Of a DNA stretch of 7,039 nt, positions 1-5,949 are shown piece by piece. The first letter of the stretch is position 1. Every line of letters begins with the position of its first letter. This DNA comes from an uncultured Collinsella sp. (GTDB lineage: Bacteria; Actinomycetota; Coriobacteriia; Coriobacteriales; Coriobacteriaceae), in the NCBI GenBank assembly GCA_902489855.1, contig CABUBS010000109.1, positions 1 to 7,039 of the forward strand, in the 5' to 3' direction. Made by a program: the position numbers and the translations under genes. The notes under the pieces are model-generated. The model was given only the letters and a program-made list of their open reading frames with translations, ran no database searches and was not told where the DNA came from.

Positions 1-31
1 GCAGGAAACTTAACCCCCACACCCCTCACGC

Positions 32-47
32 GGCGGGCAAACTCGCC
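32..47 (+). other. small GC hairpin, possible end of an upstream unit
   Basis: Positions 32-37 (GGCGGG) can pair with 42-47 (CTCGCC), including one G-U pair, around the loop CAAA. The following bases TTGTGCT are only a poor T-tract and overlap the proposed -35 box. It may be a remnant terminator of a gene to the left of the window, or chance. No coding region can be supported in positions 1-132. Confidence 0.2.
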
Positions 48-76
48 TTGTGCTCTATCACGCTAAAGTGTATGAT
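48..76 (+). promoter_or_regulatory. sigma-70-like promoter of the amino-acid importer operon
   Basis: A -35 element TTGTGC (48-53) lies exactly 17 bases from a -10 element TATGAT (71-76, five of six consensus bases). Transcription would start near position 83, leaving a 5' leader of about 50 bases before the first gene. It is the only good hexamer pair I see before the operon. A TAAAGTG half-site (64-70) fills the end of the spacer and touches the -10 box, so a protein bound there would block polymerase. Confidence 0.55.
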
Positions 77-114
77 TCTGGACGTTACACGAATCACTTT
101 ACTTAACTAAAGTG
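64..114 (+). promoter_or_regulatory. candidate operator: three TAAAGTG half-sites
   Basis: The heptamer TAAAGTG occurs at 64-70 and 108-114, and its exact reverse complement CACTTTA at 95-101. The last two form a perfect 7-bp inverted repeat around a 6-base spacer (102-107). The first and third copies share one more base, reading CTAAAGTG. One copy lies in the promoter spacer and two lie just downstream of the expected transcript start. This arrangement fits a dimeric repressor binding a palindrome plus an auxiliary half-site. The right-hand pair could instead form an AU-rich RNA hairpin seven bases before the Shine-Dalgarno. The cognate regulator is not identifiable here. Confidence 0.4.
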
Positions 115-132
115 CCATCAAGGGGGGATACC

Positions 133-993
133 ATGAACACCGATATGTCTCGTCGTCAGTTTGTTGGTCTAGCCGGCTCGCTCGCTACGGTGCTTGGCCT
201 TGGTCTTGTCGGTTGCGGCGGTGGTGCCGGCAAGGGCTCCGCTGCTGGCTCTGCCGCGGCCAAGGATGTGAAGGGCGCTGCGGAGTCCAAGAAGCTCGTG
301 GTGGGCTTTGATAAGTCCTATCCTCCGTACGGCTTTGTGGGCGACGATGGCGAGTACACCGGCTTTGATCTCGATCTGGCCAAGGCTGTTGCCGATAAGC
401 AGGGCTGGGAGGTCAAATACGAGGCCATCGACTGGGATGCCAAGGATACGCTGCTCAACTCGGGCGCCATCAACTGTATCTGGAACGGCTTTACCATGGA
501 GGGCCGCGAGGACGACTACACGTTCTCCGAGCCGTACATGCTCAACGAGCAGGTGCTGGTGGTAAAGAAGGATGCAGGCATCAAGAGCTGGGACGATCTT
601 GCCGGCAAGACCGTGATTACCCAGACCGATTCCGCTGCGCAGGATGTGCTTGAGGGTGACCAGAAGGATCTGGCGGCGACGTTTGCCACGCTCGACACCA
701 TCGGTGAGTACAACACGGCGTTTATGCAGCTCGAGAGCGGCGCGGTCGATGCCGTGGCTTGCGACCTTTCGATTGCCCAGTATCAGCTTGCCGCCAAGCC
801 CGATGCTTATACGCAGCTTGATGAGCCGCTGTCCAGCGAGCACTACGCCGTCGGCTTTAAGAAGGGCGACACCAAGTCGGCCGACGCCGTGACCGAGTCG
901 CTCAAGGCGCTCTACGAGGACGGCACGGTCAAGGACCTCTGCGATAAATATTCAAGCTATGGTTTGTCTTTCGATAATTGGGTGCTCAAGTAA
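133..993 (+). CDS. amino-acid ABC transporter substrate-binding lipoprotein (SBP family 3)
   Basis: This is the extracytoplasmic binding protein of a polar amino-acid importer, 286 residues. The ATG at 133 is chosen because AGGGGG (121-126) sits at ideal spacing. An in-frame GTG at 112 has no ribosome site and overlaps the inverted repeat. The N terminus shows Ser6-Arg7-Arg8-Gln9-Phe10, a twin-arginine motif, then a hydrophobic stretch and a lipobox Leu25-Val-Gly-Cys28. It is therefore probably exported by Tat and lipidated at Cys28. A Gly/Ala/Ser/Lys linker (29-52) leads into the family 3 fold from about residue 53, with YPPYGF (63-68), GFDLDLAKAV (77-86) and NGFTMEGRED (118-127). Arg125 aligns with the arginine that binds the ligand carboxylate in this family. 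The amino acid bound cannot be read from the sequence. It is the first gene of a three-gene operon. Confidence 0.93.
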   Translation: MNTDMSRRQFVGLAGSLATVLGLGLVGCGGGAGKGSAAGSAAAKDVKGAAESKKLVVGFDKSYPPYGFVGDDGEYTGFDLDLAKAVADKQGWEVKYEAIDWDAKDTLLNSGAINCIWNGFTMEGREDDYTFSEPYMLNEQVLVVKKDAGIKSWDDLAGKTVITQTDSAAQDVLEGDQKDLAATFATLDTIGEYNTAFMQLESGAVDAVACDLSIAQYQLAAKPDAYTQLDEPLSSEHYAVGFKKGDTKSADAVTESLKALYEDGTVKDLCDKYSSYGLSFDNWVLK

Positions 994-1646
994 TGTCTAT
1001 TCAGGTCATGATGCAGATGCTTGGCCAGGGGTTCTTGGTCAGTTTGCAGCTGTTTGTGTTGACGCTGCTCGGGTCGATTCCGCTGGGAATTCCCGTGGCG
1101 TTTATGCGCATGAGCAAAATCGCGCCGCTTCGCTGGATTGCGCGCATCTATATCTCGGTCATGCGCGGCACGCCGCTCATGCTGCAGATGTTTGCCATCT
1201 ACTTTGCCCCGTATTACGTGTTTGGCATTTCGCTCACGCCCGATTCCAAGTGGACGGCGTGCGTCGTGGCGTTCATCATCAACTACGCCGGTTACTTTGC
1301 CGAGATCTATCGCTCGGGCTTGCAGTCCATTCCGCGCGGTCAATACGAGGCTGCCGAGGTGCTGGGCTATTCGCGCGTGCAGACGTTTCTGTATATCGTG
1401 ATGCCGCAGGTCGCCAAGCGTATTCTGCCGGCGATGGGCAACGAGATCATCACGCTGGTCAAGGACACGTCGCTGGCGTTTGCCATTGGCGTGGGTGAGA
1501 TGTTCTCGACGGCCAAGGCGCTGGTCGCCTCGCAGGTGAGCATGGTGCCGTTTGCGATTGCGGCGCTGATTTACTGGGTCTTTAATTTCGTTGTCGAGAT
1601 GCTGCTGGGCGCCGCCGAGAAAAAATTGGATTACTACCATGATTAA
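993..1646 (+). CDS. amino-acid ABC transporter permease (HisM/GlnP type)
   Basis: This is the membrane subunit of the importer, 217 residues, a normal length for the HisMQ/GlnP family. Hydrophobic segments lie near residues 13-37, 63-80, 88-105, 132-147 and 185-207. The family signature RGTPLMLQMF is at 58-67. The EAA cytoplasmic loop that docks on the ATPase begins at Glu119-Ala-Ala, with the conserved glycine Gly125, and runs to Met137-Pro138. The ATG at 993 overlaps the binding-protein stop in TAATG, which with the weak ribosome site points to translational coupling. An upstream in-frame TTG at 978 lies inside the previous gene and is not needed. As the only permease here it should work as a homodimer. 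Its C terminus is short and charged (KKLDYYHD). Confidence 0.93.
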   Translation: MSIQVMMQMLGQGFLVSLQLFVLTLLGSIPLGIPVAFMRMSKIAPLRWIARIYISVMRGTPLMLQMFAIYFAPYYVFGISLTPDSKWTACVVAFIINYAGYFAEIYRSGLQSIPRGQYEAAEVLGYSRVQTFLYIVMPQVAKRILPAMGNEIITLVKDTSLAFAIGVGEMFSTAKALVASQVSMVPFAIAALIYWVFNFVVEMLLGAAEKKLDYYHD

Positions 1647-2403
1647 TTCGGTAATGAATATATCGAACGCTCGCAAGGCGTTTGGCGGCAATGAGGTGCT
1701 CAAGGATATCTCGCTCGAGGTAAAGCGTGGAGAGGTCGTGGCGATTATCGGGCCTTCGGGTGGCGGCAAGTCCACGCTGCTGCGGTGTGCCACGCTGCTC
1801 GAGACGCTCGACGGAGGCTCGCTCTCGTTTGGCGACCTTGCCGTTGCGACGGATGCGGGTTCGGGCGCGGTCTATGCGAAGGGCGATGTGCCCAGGCAGG
1901 CGCGCTCGCGATTTGGCCTGGTGTTTCAGAACTACAATCTGTTCCCGCACTATACCGTGATGAAAAACATCACCGATGCGCCGATCCGCGTTCTTAAGCG
2001 CCCGCGCGAGCAGGCGGAAGCTCGTGCGCATGAATTGATTGCTCAGATGGGGCTTGTGGGCAACGAGAACAAGGTTCCGTGTGAGCTTTCGGGCGGTCAG
2101 CAACAGCGCGTGAGTATCGCCCGCGCCTTGGCGCTCGACCCGGAAATCTTGTTCTTTGACGAGCCGACCTCGGCGCTCGATCCCGAGCTAACGGCCGAGG
2201 TGCTGCGTGTCATTAAAGACCTTGCCGCGCAGAATATGACGATGGTGATCGTGACCCACGCGATGCAGTTTGCGCGCGATGTTGCCGATCGCGTGGTCTT
2301 TATGGACGGAGGCCGCATTGTCGAGGAGGGTCCTGCCGAGCAGGTCATCGACCATCCGCGCGAGCGGCGCACGCGTGAGTTCTTGAGCCGTATCGAGGGA
2401 TAG
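1639..2403 (+). CDS. amino-acid ABC transporter ATP-binding protein (GlnQ/HisP type)
   Basis: This is the cytoplasmic ATPase that drives the importer, 254 residues. All nucleotide-binding motifs are intact: Walker A GPSGGGKST (38-46), Q-loop Gln97 in VFQNYNLFPH, signature LSGGQQQR (150-157), Walker B ILFFDEP (170-176) with catalytic Glu175, D-loop SALD (178-181), and switch His207. The sequence after the Q-loop (NLFPHYTVMKNI) is typical of the polar amino-acid subgroup. A roughly 20-residue stretch rich in Gly, Ala and charged residues (70-90) before the Q-loop matches the loop normally present in this subgroup. The ATG at 1639 overlaps the permease stop by eight bases (1639-1646). No strong Shine-Dalgarno precedes it, so coupling to permease translation is likely. 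An internal ATG at 1654 is a less likely start. Confidence 0.94.
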   Translation: MINSVMNISNARKAFGGNEVLKDISLEVKRGEVVAIIGPSGGGKSTLLRCATLLETLDGGSLSFGDLAVATDAGSGAVYAKGDVPRQARSRFGLVFQNYNLFPHYTVMKNITDAPIRVLKRPREQAEARAHELIAQMGLVGNENKVPCELSGGQQQRVSIARALALDPEILFFDEPTSALDPELTAEVLRVIKDLAAQNMTMVIVTHAMQFARDVADRVVFMDGGRIVEEGPAEQVIDHPRERRTREFLSRIEG

Positions 2404-2436
2404 GCTCAGGTATTTACTCAACTATTAATTGAGGCG

Positions 2437-2474
2437 AAGCCGCCACAGGTCTTACGGTCTGTGGCGGCTTTTTG
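2437..2474 (+). terminator. intrinsic terminator of the importer operon
   Basis: A 12-bp perfect stem pairs AAGCCGCCACAG (2437-2448) with CTGTGGCGGCTT (2459-2470) around a 10-base loop. The T-run 2469-2473 follows at once. It lies 33 bases after the ATPase stop. A small AT-rich inverted repeat, CTCAA (2417-2421) with TTGAG (2429-2433), precedes it and has no clear role. Confidence 0.92.
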
Positions 2475-2510
2475 TTTACATCGACGGGGTTCAATAATTG
2501 CCTCACAAGC

Positions 2511-2539
2511 TTGTCTCTTCCTCTCGCCGCCTGTATTCA
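2511..2539 (+). promoter_or_regulatory. possible promoter of the EF-G-like gene
   Basis: TTGTCT (2511-2516) is 17 bases from TATTCA (2534-2539), with TG directly before the second box. The -35 matches four of six consensus bases and the -10 only three. Transcription would begin near 2546, at the foot of the structured leader. Some promoter must lie between the operon terminator and the gene, and this is the best-spaced pair, but the match is weak. Confidence 0.3.
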
Positions 2540-2542
2540 TAC

Positions 2543-2713
2543 GTGTGCCGAAAGGTATGCATGGACAGCCGCCCGTGAGGGTAGGGTGGTGGCATAGGAC
2601 ATTTGGAGGGTGAGTCGGCTCGGCTGCCGACCATGCTGCTCCCGGGACGGCACCGACCGCGAACTCTCCCCGTTGGCGTCGCGCATTGCGCGCGGCCCTG
2701 CAAGGAGGTCATC
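2543..2713 (+). promoter_or_regulatory. structured 5' leader, candidate cis-regulatory RNA
   Basis: This 171-base stretch has no supportable gene but dense pairing potential. (a) 2543-2549 pairs with 2554-2560, with G-U pairs, closed by a GAAA tetraloop. (b) GCCGCC 2568-2573 pairs with GGTGGC 2588-2593, and alternatively CCC 2572-2574 with GGG 2579-2581 across GTGA. (c) GTCGGC 2614-2619 pairs with GCCGAC 2626-2631, in competition with a 9-bp helix 2620-2629/2648-2656 that has one bulged C. (d) CGCGC 2680-2684 pairs with GCGCG 2688-2692. GGGTGAG 2608-2614 can pair with CTCTCCC 2664-2670 with one mismatch. The same TCTCC (2665-2669) can pair with the Shine-Dalgarno GGAGG (2704-2708). I could not match it to any riboswitch core I know. 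The rest of the gap, 2475-2542, holds only the weak promoter. Confidence 0.4.
2702..2709 (+). promoter_or_regulatory. perfect Shine-Dalgarno deciding the EF-G-like start
   Basis: AAGGAGGT, fully complementary to the 16S rRNA 3' end, ends four bases before the ATG at 2714. This settles the start, although the reading frame stays open upstream to a TTG at 2603. Confidence 0.9.
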
Positions 2714-4789
2714 ATGGGTGCTCCCAAGACCGGTAACGTAAGGAACGTGGTGCTCGTAGGCCAAGGCGGGGTGGGCAAGACTTCACTCGCCGAGGCCATG
2801 CTCCACCTTTCCGGCAAGACCGCCCGCCTGGGCGGCCACGACGGCACCAAGCCCACGCTCGACTATGACCCCGAAGAGGTCAAGCGTGCATTTTCCATCT
2901 CGACGACCATCGCGCCGATCGACTGGAAGGGCGCGCGCATCAATGTGCTCGATGCCCCGTGCTACCCCGATTTTATCGGCGACGCCTTTGCCGCGATGAG
3001 CGTCTGCGAGACGGCTCTGTTTGTGGTCGACGCCGAGGCCGGCCCGCAGCCTACGACGGTTAAGCTCTGGTATGCCGCCGAGGACCTGCGCCTGGCGCGT
3101 GCGGTGTTCGTAAACCGCCTGTCGCGCTCCGAGGCCAGCTTTGCGACCACGATGGACCTGCTGCAGGAGCGCTTTGGCACGCGACTGGGCGCCGTGACCC
3201 TTCCCTGGGGCGAGGGCGAGGTTCATCATCAGATCATCGACCTGGTGCGCATGAAGGCGCGCCATTGCAACGGCGCCGAAGCCGTTGAGTCGGAGATTCC
3301 CGAGGAGTATCGTGCCCAGGCCGAGGAGGCCCATGACCATCTGTGCGAGCTGGTGGCCGAGGCTGACGACGAACTGATGATGAAGTACTTGGAAGGCGAG
3401 GAGACGCTGACGCAGGAGGAGCTTGAGGGCTTGCTGTCGAAGGCGATTGCCGAGCGCATCTTTGTGCCGGTCTTTGCGGGCGATTGCATTAAGGAGCAGG
3501 GCGTCAACTCGCTGATGGACGACATCGCCACGTACTTCCCGGCGCCGACGGACTACGGCGAGATGCCGCTCATCGACGGTGATTCGCTCAAGATTTCGAG
3601 CGACGATGACCGTCCGGTGGCGTTTGTGTTTAAGACGCTGGCCGATCCGCAGCAGGGTCGCATCAGCTTTATCAAGGTGCTGACGGGTACGCTTGAGCCG
3701 GGTCTTGAGCTGATCAACGCGCGTACCCGCAAGAGCGATCGTCTGGCCCACCTGTATGTGATGTGCGGCCGCGACATGACCGAGGTCGGTCACGCCTATG
3801 CCGGCGACATCATCGTGGCGCCCAAGCTGGCGGCCGAGACGGGCGATACGCTCTCGATTACCGGCAAGGTCGAGGCTGCGGCGTTTAAGTTCCCCAACTC
3901 GCAGTACCGCATTGCCATCGAGGCCGAGAACCGTGGCGACGAAGAGAAGCTCTATACGTTTATCGAGAAGGCGTGCAAGGCTGATCCGACCATGAGCATC
4001 GATCGTGACGAGGAGACGGGCCAGACTATCATCTCCGCCGTTGGTGAGGCGCAGGTTTCGGTGCTGCTCAACCGTTTGGAGGATCGCACCAAGGTCGTGG
4101 CCAAGAGCGTGCCGATCCGCATTCCGTATCGCGAGACCATCCGCCGCACGGCGAGCGCCCAGGGTCGCCACAAGAAGCAGACCGGTGGCGCCGGTCAGTA
4201 CGGCGACTGCTGGCTGCGCGTGGAGCCGCTTATTGGGCCCGACGGCACGAGCGACGGCTACGAGTTTGTGGATGAGGTCGTGGGCGGCCGCATTCCGCGC
4301 TCGCTGATCCCCGCCGTGGACAAGGGTGTCCAGGAGACCATGAAGGACGGCATCATTGCCGGCTACCCGCTCACGGGCATTCGCGTGGCTGTGTACGACG
4401 GCTCGTATCACAGCGTCGACTCCAACGAGATGGCGTTCCGCGCGGCGGCTCGCATCGGCCTGCGCAAGGCATGCGCCGATGCCGACCCGGTGGTGCTGGA
4501 GCCCATCGAGGAAATCACGGTGACTATTCCCGAGAGCTACGCCGGCGCCGTGATGGGTGACATCTCGGCATCGCGCGGTCGCGTGACGGGCATGGAGACC
4601 GATGAACGCGGCGACACCGTGGTCATCGCCCAGGCACCTCTCGCCGAGCTGACGGATTACTCGACGCGCCTGCGCTCTATCACGCGCGGCACGGGTGACT
4701 TTACCATGAAGCCCGCTGGCTATGAGCAGGTTCCCTATGACGTTCAGGCCAAGCTGGTCGAGCGCTATGAGGAGGGTCGCGCCAAGTAG
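2714..4789 (+). CDS. elongation factor G-like translational GTPase paralogue with atypical G motifs
   Basis: The protein has 691 residues, close to the 704 of E. coli EF-G, and shows all five domains. The P-loop is intact: GQGGVGKT (16-23). A shortened switch I reads DYDPEEVKRAFSIS (50-63). G3 is D80-A-P-C-Y-P-D-F where EF-G has DTPGHVDF. G4 is N134-R-L-S where EF-G has NKMD. The G5 region is G256-D-C where EF-G has GSA. Domain II covers roughly 305-395 (PVAFVFKTLADPQQGRISF). Domain IV carries TGGAGQYG (490-497) and SYHSVDSNE, with His566 matching the E. coli domain IV tip His583. Domain V begins near PIEEITVTIPE and ends with the typical LRSITRGTGDFTM stretch. The fold fits ribosomal translocase-type binding. 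It resembles actinobacterial EF-G-like (EF-G2/FusA2) proteins rather than the housekeeping factor, and no rpsL-rpsG-tuf neighbours are present. Nucleotide use and cellular role are unknown. TetM-type ribosome protection is less likely. Confidence 0.88.
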   Translation: MGAPKTGNVRNVVLVGQGGVGKTSLAEAMLHLSGKTARLGGHDGTKPTLDYDPEEVKRAFSISTTIAPIDWKGARINVLDAPCYPDFIGDAFAAMSVCETALFVVDAEAGPQPTTVKLWYAAEDLRLARAVFVNRLSRSEASFATTMDLLQERFGTRLGAVTLPWGEGEVHHQIIDLVRMKARHCNGAEAVESEIPEEYRAQAEEAHDHLCELVAEADDELMMKYLEGEETLTQEELEGLLSKAIAERIFVPVFAGDCIKEQGVNSLMDDIATYFPAPTDYGEMPLIDGDSLKISSDDDRPVAFVFKTLADPQQGRISFIKVLTGTLEPGLELINARTRKSDRLAHLYVMCGRDMTEVGHAYAGDIIVAPKLAAETGDTLSITGKVEAAAFKFPNSQYRIAIEAENRGDEEKLYTFIEKACKADPTMSIDRDEETGQTIISAVGEAQVSVLLNRLEDRTKVVAKSVPIRIPYRETIRRTASAQGRHKKQTGGAGQYGDCWLRVEPLIGPDGTSDGYEFVDEVVGGRIPRSLIPAVDKGVQETMKDGIIAGYPLTGIRVAVYDGSYHSVDSNEMAFRAAARIGLRKACADADPVVLEPIEEITVTIPESYAGAVMGDISASRGRVTGMETDERGDTVVIAQAPLAELTDYSTRLRSITRGTGDFTMKPAGYEQVPYDVQAKLVERYEEGRAK

Positions 4790-4823
4790 CGTGTGGCGTT
4801 GCCTGCAACATATATGCCGATGC

Positions 4824-4860
4824 AAGGACCGCTCTGGGTAACCCAGGGCGGCCCTTTTTG
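4824..4860 (+). terminator. intrinsic terminator after the EF-G-like gene
   Basis: Bases 4824-4838 pair with 4842-4856 around the 3-base loop TAA. The pairing includes one G-U pair and one A-C mismatch, with the core CTGGG/CCCAG. TTTTT (4855-4859) follows the GC stem. It is 35 bases downstream of the stop. Read on the minus strand the stem has no U-tract, so it is not evidently bidirectional and does not clearly serve the converging nuclease gene. Confidence 0.88.
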
Positions 4861-4897
4861 ATCCCTGGGGGACGGAGGAAAACAGATCATCTTTGGG

Positions 4898-5902
4898 TTA
4901 CGGGTGGCGCGGTCGGCACTGGTCTCCGGATGCCTGGTTGCGACCGGTGGCGTAGTCGATCTGCACGTGCGGCTGCAGGTTGTAGCAATATACGTGGAAG
5001 CAGAGGGTCTTGCCGTGGTCCTCGACCGATTGCGCCTCAAGGCGCACGCCACGGCAGACAAGTTCCTCTTCGTTATACATGGGCGTGACGCGGTAGAGCA
5101 CATGGTTGCCCGTGTCGCGGATGTAGCCGAGAATCTGCTCTTCAAACGGCAGCATGCCCGTCTCGTTGAGATAACGCGTGCCGGTGAGGAGATTCTTGCG
5201 GTTGGCGTTTTCGCCGCAGAGCGACCAGGCGATGAGGTGACAGCGGTTGTAGAGGCTCTGGCCCGGAATAAAGTCGTAGCGCTGCTGGCGCCATCCAGCG
5301 GGATGGATACGCGAGATATCGCCGCGCTCGCCTTGACCGAGTGATTCGGGGCCCACGCAGGCAAGCGCTTTGCGGGTGCGGCCCAGGCTGTCGAGCTTGG
5401 AGAACTTCTTAAAGCAACCCTCTTCTGTAGCGCGCTCGTATTCATCGAGTGTGAATGATGGCGTGCCGAGCGGGTGCGTGCTGTCGGCGCGAAGGGCAAC
5501 ATAGGGGTTGCCGGCGTAGTCGGGAATGCTGCTGAGATAAACACCGCGGGCGCGGTTGAGGTCGGGGTTTTCGACCTCGTCGATGGGGGTGGCGGCGCTG
5601 TCCGCGGAAGCGCCGTCGCCGGTGTCGGTTGCGGCGGAATCGGAGCCATCGCCAGAGTCTTGGCTATTTTGAGAGTCCGAGGAGCTCGCTGTTCCCGATT
5701 CGAGTCGGGCAACCAGGTCCGCCTCGTCGTCGGTGCGGCTGGGACTCTCGTCTTGCTTCTCGGCCAGAGCCGCTGCCTGCTCATCGCTTTGCGGCGACAA
5801 CAGCTTGGGCGCCCCGTCGAGCGACCCTGTGAACAGCGCAAACCCCAGCACCACGGCGGTGCCGATGGAAAGTACTTGCTTGTAGGCGGACTTGCGCGAC
5901 AT
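4898..5902 (-). CDS. secreted or membrane-anchored DNA/RNA non-specific endonuclease
   Basis: The protein has 334 residues. Minus-strand AGGAG (5908-5912), five bases before the ATG at 5902, fixes the start. A basic N terminus (MSRKSAYK) and one hydrophobic segment (about 10-26) form a signal peptide or anchor. A low-complexity Ser/Asp/Ala/Gly linker follows (about 71-107), then a nuclease domain from about 117 to 320. The core reads YNRCHLIAWSLCGENANRKN (218-237) and then LLTGTRYLN. His222 is the expected general base of the beta-beta-alpha-metal fold, where Serratia-type enzymes have DRGH. Asn237 and Asn246 are candidate metal ligands. YIRDTGNHVLYRVTPMY (260-276) and QPHVQIDYATG (310-320) are typical of the Gram-positive branch. 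It probably cuts DNA and RNA outside the membrane, for nutrient scavenging or biofilm turnover. Eight cysteines lie in the exported part. Its gene converges on the EF-G-like gene, and I see no clear terminator for it. Confidence 0.88.
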   Translation of the reverse strand: MSRKSAYKQVLSIGTAVVLGFALFTGSLDGAPKLLSPQSDEQAAALAEKQDESPSRTDDEADLVARLESGTASSSDSQNSQDSGDGSDSAATDTGDGASADSAATPIDEVENPDLNRARGVYLSSIPDYAGNPYVALRADSTHPLGTPSFTLDEYERATEEGCFKKFSKLDSLGRTRKALACVGPESLGQGERGDISRIHPAGWRQQRYDFIPGQSLYNRCHLIAWSLCGENANRKNLLTGTRYLNETGMLPFEEQILGYIRDTGNHVLYRVTPMYNEEELVCRGVRLEAQSVEDHGKTLCFHVYCYNLQPHVQIDYATGRNQASGDQCRPRHP

Positions 5903-5949
5903 GGAGGCTCCTGGATGGACGGTTGGGAATCTACCAGTCTAGCAGGAGC

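Noticed and set aside
1..13. Possible 3' end of an upstream gene (CAG GAA ACT TAA)
   Set aside because: Three codons before a stop cannot be told from chance.
112..132. GTG at 112 as the start of the binding protein
   Set aside because: It has no Shine-Dalgarno, would put seven extra residues before the twin-arginine signal, and lies inside the inverted repeat. AGGGGG serves the ATG at 133.
957..1793. A 278-codon minus-strand open frame opposite the permease and ATPase
   Set aside because: It has Arg/His-rich composition, no motif and no ribosome site, and lies opposite two clear ABC transporter genes.
2475..2498. TTTACA (2475-2480) plus AATAAT (2493-2498) as a promoter
   Set aside because: Both boxes look good singly, but the spacer is only 12 bases, too short for sigma-70 polymerase.
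2603..2713. TTG at 2603 as the start of the EF-G-like gene
   Set aside because: The extra 37 residues are Arg/Pro-rich with no family match, while AAGGAGGT at 2702-2709 clearly serves the ATG at 2714.
2543..2713. tRNA, SRP RNA or a known riboswitch (TPP, FMN, cobalamin, lysine, glycine, guanidine, ZTP)
   Set aside because: None of the conserved core strings I know for these classes is present, so only an unassigned structured leader is claimed.
2783..4825. A 680-codon open frame antisense to the EF-G-like gene
   Set aside because: It mirrors the GC-rich codon pattern of the sense gene, has no recognisable domain or ribosome site, and its translation is low-complexity His/Arg/Leu. The sense frame encodes an unmistakable EF-G fold.
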